DNA of 64,000 nt from contig JAPDDQ010000008.1 in NCBI GenBank assembly GCA_027587225.1, positions 62,001-126,000 of the forward strand, given 5' to 3'. The DNA comes from Solirubrobacter taibaiensis (GTDB lineage Bacteria; Actinomycetota; Thermoleophilia; Solirubrobacterales; Solirubrobacteraceae). The notes under the pieces are model-generated. The model did no database searches. It was not told where the DNA came from and saw only the letters and a list, made by a program, of their open reading frames with translations. Both the position numbers and the translations under genes were made by a program. Every line of letters starts with the position of its first letter. Position 1 is the stretch's first letter. Below are positions 33,398 through 41,747 of this stretch, piece by piece.

Positions 33398-34681
33398 TCA
33401 GTCCCCCGCGGCCTCGACGAGCTTGCCGATGTTGAAATCGATGCGCATCCAGCCCTTGCCGTGGCGCAGGTTGTCGAGCAGCAGCGACGGGATCTGCGCG
33501 TGGTGCACCATCAGGAACGGGAGCGGGTCCGCCCAGTCGAAGATCGCGTCCTTGCCACGGGCGATCGTCTTCAGCCGCGCCACCCCAGGCCGGGTCACCA
33601 GCCGCCAGAGCTCGTGGTAGAGCCAGTACGTCGGCCGGCTCGCAGCGGTCGGCCGGATCTCTGCGACGCCGTCCTCCAGGTACGCCCGCGCGACGTCCGG
33701 GTGGTCGTAGAACATCGTGATCGCCGAGTGCGTGCGTGGGTTGCACTCGATCGCGTACAGCGCGCCCGTGTCGGAGCGGATGAAGTCGAACGACACCTGG
33801 CCCGTCAGCTCGTGCGCCGCGACGAACCGCCGGACCCACGCTTCGATCTCCGGCTGCTCGACCATCGCGTAGTTGATCTGGAAGGCCGACGACTCGCAGC
33901 AACAGTGCAGCTGGACGTGCCCGTCGCGCACCGTGCTGTGGGTGCAGTACTCCTGGCCCGTGACGAACTCCTGCAGGATCCACGGGTTGTCCTCGGAGAT
34001 CGGCAACGCGCGGGCGAAGGCGGCGGTCTCGGCGGGTGTGGCGCGTGGCAGGCGCGTGAGGTCCAGGCGCCGCACCGGGTCGTACGCGATGCTCTTGAGG
34101 ATGTACGGGCGCGGGCGGGCGCCGAAGTCGAAGTCGATCACCTGCTGCGGGTCGGTGATGCGATGGGTGTCGGGCACGGGCAGCCCGAGCGCGGTGGCGG
34201 CGACGGCGAACGCATGCTTGTCGTCGAGTTGCCGCGCCGTCGCGGGATCGACGTGCACGACCTCGCATGGCAGAGCCGCTGCGGCATGAGCGTCGTACTG
34301 GCTGGCGACGGGGCTGCAGACGGGGACATAGACGTCCACCGCCTCCCGGCGGACGATCTCGACGAGCGCCGCGACGTACCCGGGGTGCATCGGCTCGGGG
34401 ACGGTGTAGAAGCGGTCCACCGCGCGCGAGAACCGGTGGCCGGTGAGGCGGTACTTGCGCGCCTCGACGAGGACCACGCGATGCCCGGCCCGGTGGAACG
34501 AGCGGGCGAGCGCCAGCGCCTTGGTCATCTTGCCGCCACTGATCAGGATCGTCTTCGGATCCGCAGCGACGGCGCGCGGCGGTCTGATCACCAGCGAGCG
34601 CAGCAGCGCGACCGCGGTGAGCGCGAGGTTCAGCGGCAACGTGACCAGCAGCAGGGCGAGCGTCGCGACCGTCTTGACCAT
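33398..34681 (-). CDS. mysC: MysC: ATP-grasp ligase forming mycosporine-glycine
   Basis: 427 residues. The N-terminal hydrophobic helix (LALLLVTLPLNLALTAVAL) is typical of MysC proteins and implies membrane association. Family-typical blocks: ISGGKMTKALALARSFHRAG, YVPVCSPVASQYD, YILKSIAYDPVRRLDLT, CTHSTVRDG, FDFIRSDTGALYAIECNPR, THSAITMFYDHP and the end WMRIDFNIGKLVE. MysC uses ATP to attach glycine to 4-deoxygadusol. The close block-by-block match to the cyanobacterial protein (from memory) makes this a firm call. It overlaps mysB by one base (TGATG). Confidence 0.93.
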   Translation of the reverse strand: MVKTVATLALLLVTLPLNLALTAVALLRSLVIRPPRAVAADPKTILISGGKMTKALALARSFHRAGHRVVLVEARKYRLTGHRFSRAVDRFYTVPEPMHPGYVAALVEIVRREAVDVYVPVCSPVASQYDAHAAAALPCEVVHVDPATARQLDDKHAFAVAATALGLPVPDTHRITDPQQVIDFDFGARPRPYILKSIAYDPVRRLDLTRLPRATPAETAAFARALPISEDNPWILQEFVTGQEYCTHSTVRDGHVQLHCCCESSAFQINYAMVEQPEIEAWVRRFVAAHELTGQVSFDFIRSDTGALYAIECNPRTHSAITMFYDHPDVARAYLEDGVAEIRPTAASRPTYWLYHELWRLVTRPGVARLKTIARGKDAIFDWADPLPFLMVHHAQIPSLLLDNLRHGKGWMRIDFNIGKLVEAAGD

Positions 34682-35445
34682 CAGACGCGGCGGATCAGCG
34701 TGAGCCCGTCACGCAACGGGATCAGCACCTGCTCGACGCGGGGGTCGTTGGCGATGGCCGAGTTGAACGCCGTGATCGCGTCACCGTTGGCGGTCGACTC
34801 ACCCGCCCACGGCTGGCCCTGCATCAGCGTGTTGTCGACGCACATCACGCCGCCGGGAGGCAGCAGACCGCTCGCGAGAATATGGTCGACGTAGCCGACA
34901 TAACCCGCCTTGTCCGCGTCGATGAAGACCAGGTCGAAGCGATGGCCGGCCGCCGCCAACTGCCGGAGCGTCTCGTCCGCGGGCCCGAGCCGGACCTCGA
35001 TCTTCTCGCCGCCTGGCGCGGCGTCGAAGCATTCCTGCGCGAGCGCGGCGACGTCGGCGTCGACCTCGCACGCCACGACATCGCCGTCCTCGGGCAGCGC
35101 CTCGGCCATCGCCAGCGCGGAGTAGCCCGTGAACATCCCGATCTCCAGCACGCGCCGGGCGCGCGCGAGATGCACGAGGAACTTCAGCGCCTGCCCTTCG
35201 ACATGCCCGGAGAGCATCTCCTGCTCGAGCGACCCACTCCACTCGTGTTCCCGGGTCCGTTCGGCGAGCCGGCGCAGGCCCGGGGACTCCGGCGTCGTGC
35301 AGCGCTCGACGTAGGGATCGAGCCCGCCGGCCAGCTCGGCGATCGCCCGCAGCTCGGGATCGTCGAGGCGCTCGGTCAGCGCCTCCAGCCGGGCGGCGAT
35401 GATCCCGAGCGGCGTCACCGGCCGCGGCGCGGGCAGCGTCTTCAT
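34681..35445 (-). CDS. mysB: MysB: SAM-dependent O-methyltransferase giving 4-deoxygadusol
   Basis: 254 residues, class I methyltransferase of the catechol-OMT/MysB type. SAM-binding motif [18 protein letters not shown], acidic loop VACEVDADV, metal-binding FIDADKAGY and [10 protein letters not shown]-terminal [18 protein letters not shown]. The N-terminal RPVTPLGI and [13 protein letters not shown] blocks are specific to the mycosporine methyltransferase. It methylates desmethyl-4-deoxygadusol made by MysA. Its ATG overlaps the mysA stop (ATGA), supporting coupled translation. Confidence 0.93.
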   Translation of the reverse strand: MKTLPAPRPVTPLGIIAARLEALTERLDDPELRAIAELAGGLDPYVERCTTPESPGLRRLAERTREHEWSGSLEQEMLSGHVEGQALKFLVHLARARRVLEIGMFTGYSALAMAEALPEDGDVVACEVDADVAALAQECFDAAPGGEKIEVRLGPADETLRQLAAAGHRFDLVFIDADKAGYVGYVDHILASGLLPPGGVMCVDNTLMQGQPWAGESTANGDAITAFNSAIANDPRVEQVLIPLRDGLTLIRRV

Positions 35446-36659
35446 CGCGCCGGGTCCAGTGCCGCGAACATGTCCTCGCCGTCGCCGCTACGCGGGTACG
35501 GCTCGCACAACGCCTTGTGGATGACGAGCGCGGTCTCGAGCTCCTCCGCCGCCAGGTCGTTGACGAAGAAGCAGGTGCCGATCGGGCGCGGCACCGCGGC
35601 CCGCAGGAGCCCGTCGCGGGTCTGCACGATCGACGTCGTGGCCTCGTGCAGCAGCTCCGCCGTCAGGTACGGGCTGTCGATCGCCAGACCCAGACGGCTC
35701 ATCAAGGCCAGGATGCGATCGCGGTCGGCGGTGGAGATGTAGCCGCGTTCGGCGGCGATCGTGGCCGAGAGCGCCATGTCGACGCTCACGGCGTGCCCGT
35801 GCAGCATCGGGGACGCGGGCGCGAGCTCCAGCGTCGGGCTCCACGTGTGCCCGTACGCGATCTCCCGGTCCAGGTTGAGCTCGTGCAGGTTCGGCACCTC
35901 GAGGTCGAGCATCGTCCCGATCGCGTCGTACGTGAGCCGGTGGCCGATGTCCCGCAGCTCGGCGGTCCCGTCGGAGAAGCCGAAGCGCGTCTGCAGCAGC
36001 TCCTCCCCGTGCTCCTCGAGCACCTCGAAGACGTGGCGGTTGGCCACGACCGCGATCTTCACCAGCTCGGCCATGCCGTTGCGCACCTGCGCCTCGGGCA
36101 ACGTCTCCAGGAACGAGAAGTCCAGGAACACCTTCTCGGACGCGTGGTACGCCCCCAGCCGGTTCTTCTGGTGGCCCTGGTTGACCGCGACCTTGATCGC
36201 CACGCTGGCGTCGACCAGCCCGATCAGCGTCGTCGGGACGCGGATGTAGTTCGTGCTTCGCCGGTACGTCGCGCACGCCAGGCCCGCCACGTCGGTGGTG
36301 AGGCCGCCGCCGACGACCAGCACCGGTTCCTTGCGCACGAGCCCGAACGCCGTGAACGCATCGACGATGCGCTCGAGCGTGCGCAGCGACTTCTCCGTCT
36401 CGGAGATCGCGACGCAGAACACGGTCAGGTCGATCTCGTAGTGCTCGAAGTACGCCTGCATCTGCTCGCCGTAAAGGGCGTGGACGACCTCGTCCACCAC
36501 CATCAGGCAGCGCCCGTATGGAGCGAAGCTGTCCGCCAGGTCGGCGTTGCCGACGGCGAACGCGCCGTCCACGTAGAGCAGGCTGAACGCGATCTTCTCG
36601 TAGCCCTCCACATGGAAGGCCGTGCTGGTGGCCGTCAACGCGGCCTGGACATCCCCCAT
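35442..36659 (-). CDS. mysA: MysA: desmethyl-4-deoxygadusol synthase (sugar-phosphate cyclase)
   Basis: 405 residues, dehydroquinate-synthase superfamily. NAD-binding [18 protein letters not shown], zinc ligands in MAELVKIA (Glu), AYGHTWSP (His) and [11 protein letters not shown] (His). Sequence blocks such as [30 protein letters not shown] and [19 protein letters not shown] agree with cyanobacterial DDGS rather than with valiolone synthases. It converts sedoheptulose 7-phosphate to desmethyl-4-deoxygadusol, the committed step. The gene lies 6 bases after the HAD gene and overlaps mysB. Confidence 0.94.
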   Translation of the reverse strand: MGDVQAALTATSTAFHVEGYEKIAFSLLYVDGAFAVGNADLADSFAPYGRCLMVVDEVVHALYGEQMQAYFEHYEIDLTVFCVAISETEKSLRTLERIVDAFTAFGLVRKEPVLVVGGGLTTDVAGLACATYRRSTNYIRVPTTLIGLVDASVAIKVAVNQGHQKNRLGAYHASEKVFLDFSFLETLPEAQVRNGMAELVKIAVVANRHVFEVLEEHGEELLQTRFGFSDGTAELRDIGHRLTYDAIGTMLDLEVPNLHELNLDREIAYGHTWSPTLELAPASPMLHGHAVSVDMALSATIAAERGYISTADRDRILALMSRLGLAIDSPYLTAELLHEATTSIVQTRDGLLRAAVPRPIGTCFFVNDLAAEELETALVIHKALCEPYPRSGDGEDMFAALDPAR

Positions 36660-36665
36660 CGAGCC

Positions 36666-37331
36666 CTACGCGGCGGCGAAGGTGGACTGGACGTCGGAGA
36701 ACTCGAGCCGCTCGACTCGGCGCTCCGCCTGCGCGAAATCGTGCTCTGCCGTGTTCTCGTTCGGGAACGCGATGCAGCGCACGCCCATCGCCGTCGCCGC
36801 CTGCACCCCGCCGACGTTGTCTTCGATGGCGACGCACTGGTCCGCCGTCACGCCCAGCGTCAGCAACGCGAAGTCGTACGCCGCGCCATCCGGCTTCGGC
36901 GTCTCCACGTCGCTGCGGCTGACGATCAGGTCGAAGTCGCTCTCGTCGAGATCGTGCAGGCCGCCCAGCAGCGCGGTCACGTTCTCGAGCGCCGTGGTCG
37001 TCACGAACGCGATCTGGAAGCCGTTGTCCCTGGCCTCGTGCAGGACCTCGGCGACGCCCGGCCGGAGGGTGAGCCCGGCGTCGGCCAGGCGCGACTGGAA
37101 GAGCTCGGACTTCGTCTGGTGGACGGCGTCGGCGTCGACGCTCTCGTTCTTGGCGCGCGCGTACTCGGCAAGGCGGTCGCTGCCGCCGCTGCTCGTCAAC
37201 AGCGAGCGGTACTCGTCTTGGTCCCAGCTCCAGTCGAGACCGTGTTGGGCGAACGCGTCGTTGTACGCCTGCCGCTGCAGTTCAGACGTGTCCGCGATCG
37301 TGCTGATGGAGCCGAAGAACATCGCTGGCAT
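36666..37331 (-). CDS. HAD-fold protein without the catalytic aspartate, first gene of the mys operon
   Basis: 221 residues from the ATG at 37331 (GAGGAA about 6 bases upstream). The fold is that of beta-phosphoglucomutase/CbbY-like HAD proteins: cap segment TSELQRQAYNDAFAQHG, motif II FVTTTALENV, motif III SDVETPKPDGAAYDFAL, motif IV CVAIEDNVGGVQAA. Motif I, which should be DxDGTL, reads FFGSISTIADT, so both the nucleophile and the acid/base Asp are missing. Inference: an inactive or changed-function phosphatase, perhaps a sugar-phosphate-binding or regulatory partner for MysA. It is separated from mysA by 6 bases. Confidence 0.8.
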   Translation of the reverse strand: MPAMFFGSISTIADTSELQRQAYNDAFAQHGLDWSWDQDEYRSLLTSSGGSDRLAEYARAKNESVDADAVHQTKSELFQSRLADAGLTLRPGVAEVLHEARDNGFQIAFVTTTALENVTALLGGLHDLDESDFDLIVSRSDVETPKPDGAAYDFALLTLGVTADQCVAIEDNVGGVQAATAMGVRCIAFPNENTAEHDFAQAERRVERLEFSDVQSTFAAA

Positions 37332-37361
37332 AGGGATTCCTCGCAGGTCGAGACGACCGCG

Positions 37362-37375
37362 CTGTCGTGCGACAG
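37362..37375. promoter_or_regulatory. Perfect inverted repeat 31 bases upstream of the mys operon
   Basis: CTGTCG-TG-CGACAG is a perfect 14-base inverted repeat between the XRE gene end (37426) and the HAD start (37331). The position fits an operator or an element overlapping the mys promoter. It does not match a regulator consensus I can name. Confidence 0.4.
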
Positions 37376-37425
37376 GCGGCTCGCCGAGGTAGACATGCGA
37401 GGTACGCCGGCGGGCCGCTATGAGG

Positions 37426-38265
37426 TCAAGAAGTTGGCACGCCCAGGACGCCCAGGAACGCGAGCGCGTCGGCGTCCGGGGAGCCCACGGGCGCGCTGTA
37501 GAGCACGAGATGCTGGTCGCGGTCGGTCAGCGCGAGCGAGTCGCAGTCAACGGTCACCGCTCCGACCACGGGGTGGCGGAAGGTCTTGCTGAGCATCGGC
37601 GCGACGTGGACGTCGTGGCGTTCCCACATCCGGGCGAACTCCGCGCTGCCCGTGCGCAGTTCGGCGATGAGTTCGGCCACGGCGGGATCGGCGGGGTAGC
37701 GCGCCGCCGTCGCGCGGAGCTCGGCGACGACGTGAAGGCGGAACTCCGCGGTGTCGGAGATCCCGTACAGCGGCTGGTCGTCGCCCGCTCGGTCGAGGAA
37801 TGCCCGGCGCGCGAGGTTGCGCTCGTGCGGCGTCAGCCGGCCGAAGTCCTCCATGAGCGCGGCCGCCAGGGAATTCCACGCGAGCACTTCGAAGATGGCC
37901 GAGGTCACGAAGCCGGCGGTGTGCGGCAGTCGCTCGAGCAGCGCGAGGATGCTGGGGCGGACGTCGCGCCGGTGCAGGCGGACGCGGCTCGAGGCGGTGC
38001 CGGCCAGCACGTGCAGGTGGTCGAGTTCCGCCTCGGTCAGCAGCAGCGCCCCGCCGATGCCGGCCAGGACGTCGCTGGACGGCCTCGGGGCGCGCCCCTG
38101 CTCCAGGCGGACGTAGTACTCCGTGGACATGTGCGCGAGGACGGCGACCTCCTCACGGCGGAGCCCGGGCGTGCGCCGCCGCGGACCGGACGCGAGACCG
38201 ACGTCCTCCGGCCGCAACCGTTCGCGGCGGCTGCGCAGAAACGCCCCGAGCTCGCGCTTGTCCAT
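37426..38265 (-). CDS. XRE-family regulator with MmyB-like ligand-binding domain
   Basis: 279 residues. The N-terminal helix-turn-helix (REEVAVLAHMSTEYYVRLEQG) is followed by the MmyB-like domain (AWNSLAAALMEDF, RNLARRAFLDRAG, VVAELRATAARYPADP, FRHPVVGAVTVDCDSL). Regulators of this type commonly sit divergent to, and repress, one short-chain dehydrogenase gene. That is the arrangement here, with 86 bases and two CTGG...CAG sites between the starts. It ends 94 bases before the mys operon, so it could also influence mys expression, but nothing shows that. Confidence 0.9.
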   Translation of the reverse strand: MDKRELGAFLRSRRERLRPEDVGLASGPRRRTPGLRREEVAVLAHMSTEYYVRLEQGRAPRPSSDVLAGIGGALLLTEAELDHLHVLAGTASSRVRLHRRDVRPSILALLERLPHTAGFVTSAIFEVLAWNSLAAALMEDFGRLTPHERNLARRAFLDRAGDDQPLYGISDTAEFRLHVVAELRATAARYPADPAVAELIAELRTGSAEFARMWERHDVHVAPMLSKTFRHPVVGAVTVDCDSLALTDRDQHLVLYSAPVGSPDADALAFLGVLGVPTS

Positions 38266-38298
38266 ACGCCGAGTCTAGGCCTGCTCGGCCCTCCCGAG

Positions 38299-38325
38299 CC
38301 TGGTACAGCTTGTGCCTGGATCAGG
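38299..38325. promoter_or_regulatory. Candidate operator between the XRE regulator and the SDR gene
   Basis: Two near-palindromic sites, CTGGTACAG (38300-38308) and CTGGATCAG (38316-38324), are spaced 16 bases apart and framed by AGCCTG/CAGGCT. They lie in the divergent promoter region and are likely sites for the MmyB-like regulator. Confidence 0.4.
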
Positions 38326-38351
38326 CTCGCAGCGCGGCTGAGACTGGCGTC

Positions 38352-39134
38352 ATGTCCACTCACACCAGCCCCGCTCCCATCGGCCTGCTCGCCGGCAAGG
38401 TCGTGCTGATCACCGGGGCCAGCCGCGGCATCGGCGCCGCCGCGGCTCACCTCTTCGCGGCGGAGGGCGCGGCCGTCGTGCTCGCCGCCCGCAGCGCTGA
38501 CGCGCTTGACGCGATCGTCGGCGAGATCCGCGCCGCCGGGGGCGTCGCCGAAGCCGTCCCCCTCGACCTGGCCGACCGCGCGAGCATCCGCGCCGCGGTC
38601 GACCGCGTGCAGCAGCTGCACGGCCGTCTCGACGGCGCCTTCAACAACGGCGCCACGATCCAGCAGCCGGGGCCGCTCGATACGACCAGCGACGAGGACA
38701 TCGACCTGCAGTTCGCCGTCAACTTCCGCGCGCATTGGGTCGCGATGAACGCGGAGGCCGCGCTCATGCGCCGCGGCGGCGGCGGCGCGATCGTCAACAC
38801 GTCGAGCATCGGCAGCCGCCGAGCCAACCCCGAGCTGCCCGCGTACGGCGCGATGAAGCGGGCGCTCAACAGCCTCACCGAGAGCGCGGCCGTGACCTGG
38901 GCGCCGGAGGGCATCCGCGTGAACGGCATCACGCCCGGCGGGACCGCGACCGAGATGATCGACGAGTGGGCGGCGGCGTCCCCAGGCCTGCTCGACCGCA
39001 TCAGCACGAGCATCCCGCTGGGGCGGATGGCCGAGCCCCGCGAGATCGCCGAGGCGGCCGCATGGCTGCTCAGCGACCGGGCCTCCATGGTCACCGGGGC
39101 GATCGTCCCGGTGGACGGCGGCGCGGGAGCGTGA
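38352..39134 (+). CDS. Short-chain dehydrogenase/reductase
   Basis: 260 residues from the ATG at 38352. Cofactor motif TGASRGIGAAAA, NNG variant FNNGATIQ in place of NNAG, catalytic Ser in NTSSIGS, Tyr/Lys in YGAMKRAL and the C-terminal MVTGAIVPVDGG. Arg in the TGASRG loop region suggests NADPH. Substrate unknown. It is probably controlled by the divergent MmyB-like regulator, which often represses such reductases. Confidence 0.88.
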   Translation: MSTHTSPAPIGLLAGKVVLITGASRGIGAAAAHLFAAEGAAVVLAARSADALDAIVGEIRAAGGVAEAVPLDLADRASIRAAVDRVQQLHGRLDGAFNNGATIQQPGPLDTTSDEDIDLQFAVNFRAHWVAMNAEAALMRRGGGGAIVNTSSIGSRRANPELPAYGAMKRALNSLTESAAVTWAPEGIRVNGITPGGTATEMIDEWAAASPGLLDRISTSIPLGRMAEPREIAEAAAWLLSDRASMVTGAIVPVDGGAGA

Positions 39135-39301
39135 GCGGAGGCGCGCCACGTTTCCGGTGCGTCTATCGACTCAGGAATAATTGTTCGGAAACTCCTTTTT
39201 ACTCAGGACTTCGCGCTACAGTGCATCGCAGTCAGTAGGTCTACACGGCCCAAGGACAGGGCTCAATACAGCGTGCTCGCCAGGAGCAGCGCGCCATACG
39301 T

Positions 39302-39331
39302 CGGGCGGGACCGATTTCGGTCCGCCGCCCG
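39302..39331 (+). promoter_or_regulatory. Leader hairpin upstream of the CAP-domain gene
   Basis: CGGGCGGGACCGA (39302-39314) folds back on CGGTCCGCCGCCCG (39318-39331) with a 2-base bulge. It lies about 100 bases before the CAP gene within the 298-base gene-free stretch 39135-39432. The same stretch has an AT-rich patch at 39172-39205 that probably contains the promoter. The hairpin may be a terminator for the SDR gene or part of a 5' leader; no riboswitch class was recognised. Confidence 0.35.
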
Positions 39332-39432
39332 CGTCCTGCGGTTCCACCGTTCCGTCTCGAGCACCGGCTCGTTCGCCCGCGGGAACCGCTCAGCGCCTTC
39401 TTCCTCCCGGCTAGAAGATCGGAGACGATGCC

Positions 39433-40005
39433 ATGCGCTCGTCCCACCCCACGCTGTTGCGCCGCTCATTCGTCTGCGGCGCGACCATCGCCGCCCTCAG
39501 CCTCACCGGCAGCACCTCCGCCCACGCCGCCGTCACAAAGGACCAGTGCACCGGCGTCGACATCGCGGTGACCGACAGCAACGTCGACGAGATCCGCGGC
39601 GGCGTGCTCTGCCTCACCAACGCGGAGCGCGCGTTGAAGGACCTGAAGCCGCTGCGTGAGAACGCCAAGCTGCGCAAGGCCGCGCTCTCGCACTCCTCGG
39701 ACATGGTCCGTCGCAGCTTCTTCTCGCACACCGCCCCGAGTGGCTCCACGTTCGTCGACCGCATCGTGCGTTCCGGCTACACGCAGCGCAACGACGGCTG
39801 GTCGCTCGGCGAGAACCTCGCCTGGGGCACCGGCGAGCTCGGGACCGCGCGCGGCATCCACGAAGCCTGGATGGACTCCAGCGGCCACCGCGCCAACATC
39901 CTCAAGCCCGCCTTCCGCGAGCTCGGCATCGGCATCCGCACCGGCGTGCCCAAGGACGCCAGCGTCGGCGCCACGTACACGGCGAACTTCGGCGTGAAGC
40001 TGTGA
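39433..40005 (+). CDS. Secreted CAP/SCP-domain protein
   Basis: 190 residues with a signal peptide (RSFVCGATIAALSLTGSTSAHA). CAP-domain features: LTNAERALKDLKPLRENAKL, the helix LSHSSDMVRRSFFSHTAPSG, SLGENLAWGTG and WMDSSGHRANILKPAFRELGI, which supply the usual His/Glu cluster. Bacterial CAP proteins are extracellular and linked to the cell envelope, with unclear activity. It is the first gene of a three-gene overlapping set with a metallopeptidase-like protein and a STAS protein. Confidence 0.88.
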   Translation: MRSSHPTLLRRSFVCGATIAALSLTGSTSAHAAVTKDQCTGVDIAVTDSNVDEIRGGVLCLTNAERALKDLKPLRENAKLRKAALSHSSDMVRRSFFSHTAPSGSTFVDRIVRSGYTQRNDGWSLGENLAWGTGELGTARGIHEAWMDSSGHRANILKPAFRELGIGIRTGVPKDASVGATYTANFGVKL

Positions 40006-41426
40006 GCTTCCAGGTCCCGCTCCTCGGGAGCGCGGCCATGATCACGACGGCGCTCGCGCTGTCCACCGTCGGGTCGCCCGCGCAGCAGCGGCCCGGCATC
40101 GAAGTGCATCGCGACACCCGCTCAGAGTTGGCGAGCGTGAACTTGGCCGAAGCCGTCACGGTCGCGCAAGCGCAGGCGGCCGGACCCGATGGCCTCCCGG
40201 CGCTGTGGTGTGGCGATGAGACCACGACCGAAGGCACCGCCAACGCCTCCTCGCCCGAGTCGGCCGCCCACTTCAAGGTCGTCTACGCGTACGTCGCCGA
40301 CCGACCGAACCGGTTCGCCGGCTTCCAGGACGCGCTGCAGGCGAACGTCGCGATCACCGAGCGCTTCCTGAGCGCCCAGAGCGGCGGCACCAAGGCGATC
40401 CGCTTCGACATGGGCACGCGCTGCGGACCCGAGTACGTCGACCTGCAGGTCGTCGCGCTGCCCGGCCCACGCTCGGACTACGCCGACAACTTCAACGCGA
40501 TCGCCACCGCGGTCAGCCGTGCGCTCGGGCCGAGCGCCGGCCCGCGCAACACCGTGATCCTCGCCGACAGCCTCTCGTCCATGGGCGTGGAGTTCGGGCT
40601 CGGCGAGACGATCATGGGCGACGCGGGCGAGCAGCCCGGCGCGGCGAACCCGCACAACCGTGGCGGCCTGCGCTCCGTGCTGTTCACGCGCGACGGCGAC
40701 GCCGTCCCCGGCACCGCCCGCGGCGGCTGGTGGCCTGAAGGGTTCCTGCACGAGGTCACGCACAACCTCGGAGGTGTGCAGTGGGGCGCCCCGCACTCGA
40801 CCGCGCCCGCGACGAGCGACCAGCGTTCCCGTTACGGGCACTGCTGGCAGGGCGCCGACGTCATGTGTTACGTCGAGGACGAGGGCGCTGCGCACGCCAT
40901 GCAGTACGACTGCGCCCCGATCGCCGGCACGATCGCCCAGAGCTTCGACTGCGGCCGCGACGACTACTACAACCCGGCCCCCGCCGCCGGGTCCTATCTC
41001 GCGACGCACTGGAACACGTACGACTCGACCTTCATGGTGGCCTGCGCCGGCATCGCCCCGGCCTGCGGCGGCGGCGAGTCCTGGGTCCCCGCGCCCCCGG
41101 TCGCGACCAAGGCGCCGTCCATCAGCGGCCGCGCGCGTCGCGGCGCACCGCTGCAGACGCACGACGGCACGTGGCTCAACGCGCCCGACACCTACATCCG
41201 CACCTGGCAGCGCGAGACCCCGAAGCGCCGCTGGGTGAACGTGAGCAGCGGTTCCGCCCCCAGCTACGCGCCGAGCCAGCGCGATCTCGGACGCCGCCTG
41301 CGCGTCGTCGTGATCGCCGAGAACGCGGACGGCGTCACGGCTTCGACCTCCGCCCCGACGGCCCCGATCGCCTCTATCGGCATCGCCCGCGCCGCCGCCA
41401 ACCGCAAGCACAAAGGCCCACGATGA
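40002..41426 (+). CDS. Secreted metzincin-like HExxH protein with Ig-like C-terminal module
   Basis: 474 residues. The GTG overlaps the CAP stop (GTGA). N-terminal hydrophobic segment (LLGSAAMITTALALSTVG). The middle carries FLHEVTHNLGGVQWGAPH, an HExxHxxG motif followed by a third His five residues later, close to the metzincin zinc site. Several cysteines (CGDE, TRCGPEY, HCWQG, MCYVED, YDCAP, DCGRDD) suggest disulfides. Residues about 370-450 form an Ig-like module (APSISGRARRGAPLQTHDGT, then RTWQRE) common in actinobacterial secreted proteins, and the tail is basic. Inference: an extracellular metallopeptidase. The exact family is not known to me. Confidence 0.7.
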   Translation: MSFQVPLLGSAAMITTALALSTVGSPAQQRPGIEVHRDTRSELASVNLAEAVTVAQAQAAGPDGLPALWCGDETTTEGTANASSPESAAHFKVVYAYVADRPNRFAGFQDALQANVAITERFLSAQSGGTKAIRFDMGTRCGPEYVDLQVVALPGPRSDYADNFNAIATAVSRALGPSAGPRNTVILADSLSSMGVEFGLGETIMGDAGEQPGAANPHNRGGLRSVLFTRDGDAVPGTARGGWWPEGFLHEVTHNLGGVQWGAPHSTAPATSDQRSRYGHCWQGADVMCYVEDEGAAHAMQYDCAPIAGTIAQSFDCGRDDYYNPAPAAGSYLATHWNTYDSTFMVACAGIAPACGGGESWVPAPPVATKAPSISGRARRGAPLQTHDGTWLNAPDTYIRTWQRETPKRRWVNVSSGSAPSYAPSQRDLGRRLRVVVIAENADGVTASTSAPTAPIASIGIARAAANRKHKGPR

Positions 41427-41683
41427 ACCCCACCTCCACCGCGCTTGTCGCCGCCGACCCGTGGCACCGCGTCGACGTCTGCGTCTCGAGCGCGCTCGCG
41501 CGCACACGCGTCAGCCTCATCGGCGTCCTCGACCGCCGTGCGATCGAGACGATCGACGGCGCCGTCCAGTCGGCCACCAGCAGCGGGCACGCCCTCACCT
41601 TCGACTTGGGCCAGATCAGCTCGATCACGCCCGACGCCCTGGCCACGCTTCTGACCCGCGGCCACATCTCCGCACTCTCCTAG
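41423..41683 (+). CDS. STAS-domain protein with degenerate phosphorylation site (86 aa)
   Basis: The ATG overlaps the preceding stop (ATGA). The 86 residues follow the STAS beta-alpha pattern: RVSLIGVLDRRAIETIDGAV then TFDLGQISSITPDALATLL. In anti-sigma-factor antagonists the second block reads like DSSGL, with a phosphorylatable Ser. Here the aligned residues are TPDAL, so that Ser is replaced and SpoIIAA-style switching is unlikely. It is odd as a cytoplasmic protein coupled to two secreted proteins. A terminator hairpin follows. Confidence 0.65.
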   Translation: MNPTSTALVAADPWHRVDVCVSSALARTRVSLIGVLDRRAIETIDGAVQSATSSGHALTFDLGQISSITPDALATLLTRGHISALS

Positions 41684-41711
41684 GGCGACTTCCGCGACGG
41701 CGGGGGGCGGT

Positions 41712-41737
41712 CGGGGGAGGAATCGTGTCCTCCCCCG
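41712..41737. terminator. Bidirectional terminator between the STAS and chemoreceptor genes
   Basis: CGGGGGAGGA (41712-41721) pairs perfectly with TCCTCCCCCG (41728-41737) around ATCGTG, between the convergent stops at 41683 and 41748. Confidence 0.75.
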
Positions 41738-41747
41738 GGAGTGCCGG

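Noticed and set aside
39135..39432. Possible cyclic-dinucleotide riboswitch before the CAP gene
   Set aside because: CAP and wall-hydrolase genes often have such leaders, and a hairpin is present, but I could not match the conserved core of the ydaO or GEMM classes.
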